In this document: positions 5,589 through 7,074 of the stretch, piece after piece
How the letters are laid out: the number at the start of each line of letters is the position of its first letter
Position numbering within the stretch: position 1 is the stretch's first letter
From: Candidatus Fermentibacteraceae bacterium
Lineage (GTDB): Bacteria; Fermentibacterota; Fermentibacteria; Fermentibacterales; JCC-6
DNA length: 7,074 nt
Assembly: GCA_021162285.1 (NCBI GenBank)
Contig: JAGGYZ010000008.1
Span: 1 to 7,074 of the forward strand
Direction of reading: 5' to 3'
Made by a program: the position numbers and the translations under genes
The notes under the pieces: generated by a model
What the model saw: the letters and a program-made list of their open reading frames with translations, nothing else
The model's database searches: none
What the model was told of the DNA's origin: nothing

Positions 5589-7074
5589 TATTTTACCCCC
5601 ATCACGACATATATAACAACGATATAAATTATGATATGCAAAATATATGTTTGGCCGTTTCCAGTGTACACTCTGCGGAAGAAATCACCCAGCGTGTGCG
5701 ACCACTCGGCAACATCGTTCCAGAAGTTTTCAATCCGGGGGCTGGCCCATCCGCCAAGAGCCTTTCTGTAGTGGGCGTACATGTTGTGCGCGACATGGGT
5801 TGTTTCAGGGCTTTCCGGCCTCTCTGCAGCGTACACGATGTTAAACTGCTTAACCCTCTGGGTTTTCCCCCTGAGCAGAAGCAACACAACAAACGGTACG
5901 GCGAAGATTGCCATGGTTATGTGCATCACAAAGTTCCCGTTCCAGTAACCAAGATCGCTTACTACGGTTAATCCTTCAATGGAAATTGACGAATTAAAGT
6001 AGTGCATAGCTATGGAGTTCAGCGGCCGGATCATCAGGTTGGGGAACATGGACAACACCATTATTCCAGCCAGGAAGATGTACTGGGGAATAATGAACCA
6101 CGCCGGAGCTTCTTTTATTTCCTGATGTTCCGATTTCAGCTGCCCAAGGAATATTGCGTGTATCAGACGATACAGATACAGGAAACTCACAGCCGAGGCA
6201 AAGAACAGAACCCCTGCCTGCAGATACCAGCCCTTTGTGATAAATGCGGTGTATACAAGCCACTTCGCCCCGAAGCCAGAGAGAGGCGGCACGCCGGAGA
6301 CGGCGATAATAGAGATAAGCACCGTGATGAAAGACCACGGCATCTTCGAAATCAGTCCACCCATTTTGTACATGGACCTTGTGTGTGTTCTGTAGTACAC
6401 TCCTGCTATGGCGATGAACAGAGCAGACTTGAACATCATGTGGTTAAACGCCAGGTAGAGCGCTGATACCCAACCCAGATGTGTAACCATTGCAATTGCC
6501 GCCACCACATAACCGACCTGACTCATGCTTGAGTATGCCAGCAGCCTCTTTGCATCCTCCTGGAAAGAAGCCATGAAAGCCCCTGCAAGCGCCGTTAGCA
6601 CTCCGATCCAGCCAATCCAGTAAAACACATCGAATGAAGGCATGTGACTTATGTAAGACACTGCTACCAGCATCAGACCGAACACTCCGGCTTTAAGCAG
6701 TATGGCAGAGATAAACGAAGAAACATCCGCCTCTGCCTCTGCATGAGCTTCAGGCAGCCAGTTGTGAACACCCAGAGAACCGGACTTGATCATGAAACCG
6801 ATGGAAAGAACGATAATCGATATCAGTGGAAGCTTAACCTGTGCAATGGATAGGATCAGAGCCGAAGCTGATGAAACAGCAGGGGCAAAGCTGAAACCAA
6901 CCATAAGCAGGTAGGCGCCTGCAGTGGAGAAGATCATGTACATCAGAGAAGCCCTCTGTGCCCTCTGACCTCTGAGTATCAGCAGGAAGGAAGATATGGT
7001 CATAAATTCCCAGCTGAGAAAAAACTCCAGATAAGATGAGGCAATCAGCAGGTTTCCAAAGGAGAATATCATCA
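5588..7074 (-). CDS. Antiporter-like ion-translocating membrane subunit (NuoL/M/N, MbxH/EchA family), 5' partial
   Basis: Proton or sodium ion pump module of a complex I-like enzyme, related to Mrp antiporter subunits. At least 494 residues are visible; the frame is open to the right edge and the family's first helices are missing, so the ATG at 7072 is probably internal and the gene begins outside. Key charges (numbered from that Met): E22 in FLSWEFM, K96 in FMIKSGSLGVHNWLPEAH, K127 in ILLKAG, DAKRLLAYSSMSQVGY (173-188), the broken-helix region with H211 and K215 (AFNHMMFKSALF), and K270 after VPPLSGFGA. Thus the full set of channel residues is present and the subunit should pump. Residues about 401-475 form a long polar C-terminal segment ending GNGQTYILH, then a last helix (about 476-491), as seen in EchA/HyfB-type members. 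The stop overlaps the NuoH-like start by one base. Confidence 0.92.
   Translation of the reverse strand, partial: MIFSFGNLLIASSYLEFFLSWEFMTISSFLLILRGQRAQRASLMYMIFSTAGAYLLMVGFSFAPAVSSASALILSIAQVKLPLISIIVLSIGFMIKSGSLGVHNWLPEAHAEAEADVSSFISAILLKAGVFGLMLVAVSYISHMPSFDVFYWIGWIGVLTALAGAFMASFQEDAKRLLAYSSMSQVGYVVAAIAMVTHLGWVSALYLAFNHMMFKSALFIAIAGVYYRTHTRSMYKMGGLISKMPWSFITVLISIIAVSGVPPLSGFGAKWLVYTAFITKGWYLQAGVLFFASAVSFLYLYRLIHAIFLGQLKSEHQEIKEAPAWFIIPQYIFLAGIMVLSMFPNLMIRPLNSIAMHYFNSSISIEGLTVVSDLGYWNGNFVMHITMAIFAVPFVVLLLLRGKTQRVKQFNIVYAAERPESPETTHVAHNMYAHYRKALGGWASPRIENFWNDVAEWSHTLGDFFRRVYTGNGQTYILHIIIYIVVIYVVMGVK

Noticed and set aside
5405..5971. 188-codon plus-strand open frame across the junction of the antiporter-like and NuoH-like genes
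   Set aside because: Antisense to two clear membrane protein genes, no domain pattern, no Shine-Dalgarno context.
2264..7074. Conventional respiratory NADH:quinone oxidoreductase (complex I)
   Set aside because: No NuoE/F/G genes, a three-Cys NuoB-like subunit, hydrogenase-type remnants in the NuoD-like subunit, and an Ech/Mbx gene order.
1..7074. CRISPR array, tRNA, rRNA or riboswitch
   Set aside because: No regularly spaced repeats, cloverleaf pattern or conserved RNA motif was seen on either strand; nearly all of the window is coding.

Overview
The window carries the downstream part of one tightly packed minus-strand operon (about 7074 down to 460), then the start of a transposase gene running off the left edge. 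Reading the operon 5' to 3' on the minus strand: an antiporter-like membrane subunit (NuoL/M/N family, 5' end off the right edge), a NuoH-like membrane anchor, and NuoB-like, NuoC-like and NuoD-like soluble subunits. The last gene is a 599-residue fusion of a NuoI-like ferredoxin domain with a GltD/NfnB-type flavin oxidoreductase. Neighbouring genes overlap by 1 to 8 bases or are 4 to 10 bases apart, so they are almost surely one co-transcribed, translationally coupled unit.

The subunit order (L/M/N, H, B, C, D, I) is that of Ech-type group 4 hydrogenases and also the H-M-J-K-L-N order of archaeal Mbx/Mbs. However, the NuoD-like subunit has lost half of the [NiFe] ligands: both CxxC motifs read CxxE, so the first Cys is kept and the bridging Cys is Glu in each. 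The NuoB-like subunit shows only three of the usual four cluster cysteines. This argues against a hydrogenase and against a quinone-reducing complex I. It favours an Mbx/Mbs-like complex, or a relative in which the fused flavoprotein makes it a ferredoxin:NAD(P) oxidoreductase coupled to ion pumping. No NuoE/F/G-type subunits are visible. The terminal gene supplies 16 cluster cysteines in four motifs, one FAD site and one nicotinamide nucleotide site, and could fill that role.

The operon appears to end at 460. A 40-base near-perfect hairpin (406-445) lies 14 bases past the last stop. Beyond it, a 77-codon 5' fragment (231 to 1) resembles the N-terminus of DDE transposases of the IS1634/IS4-like kind, so an insertion sequence probably borders the operon.

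The organism is probably a strictly anaerobic, fermentative or syntrophic bacterium of mid GC content with strong Shine-Dalgarno sites. Mbx-like operons ending in a glutamate-synthase-related subunit are, as I recall, found in Thermotogales, but the sequence alone does not let me name the phylum.
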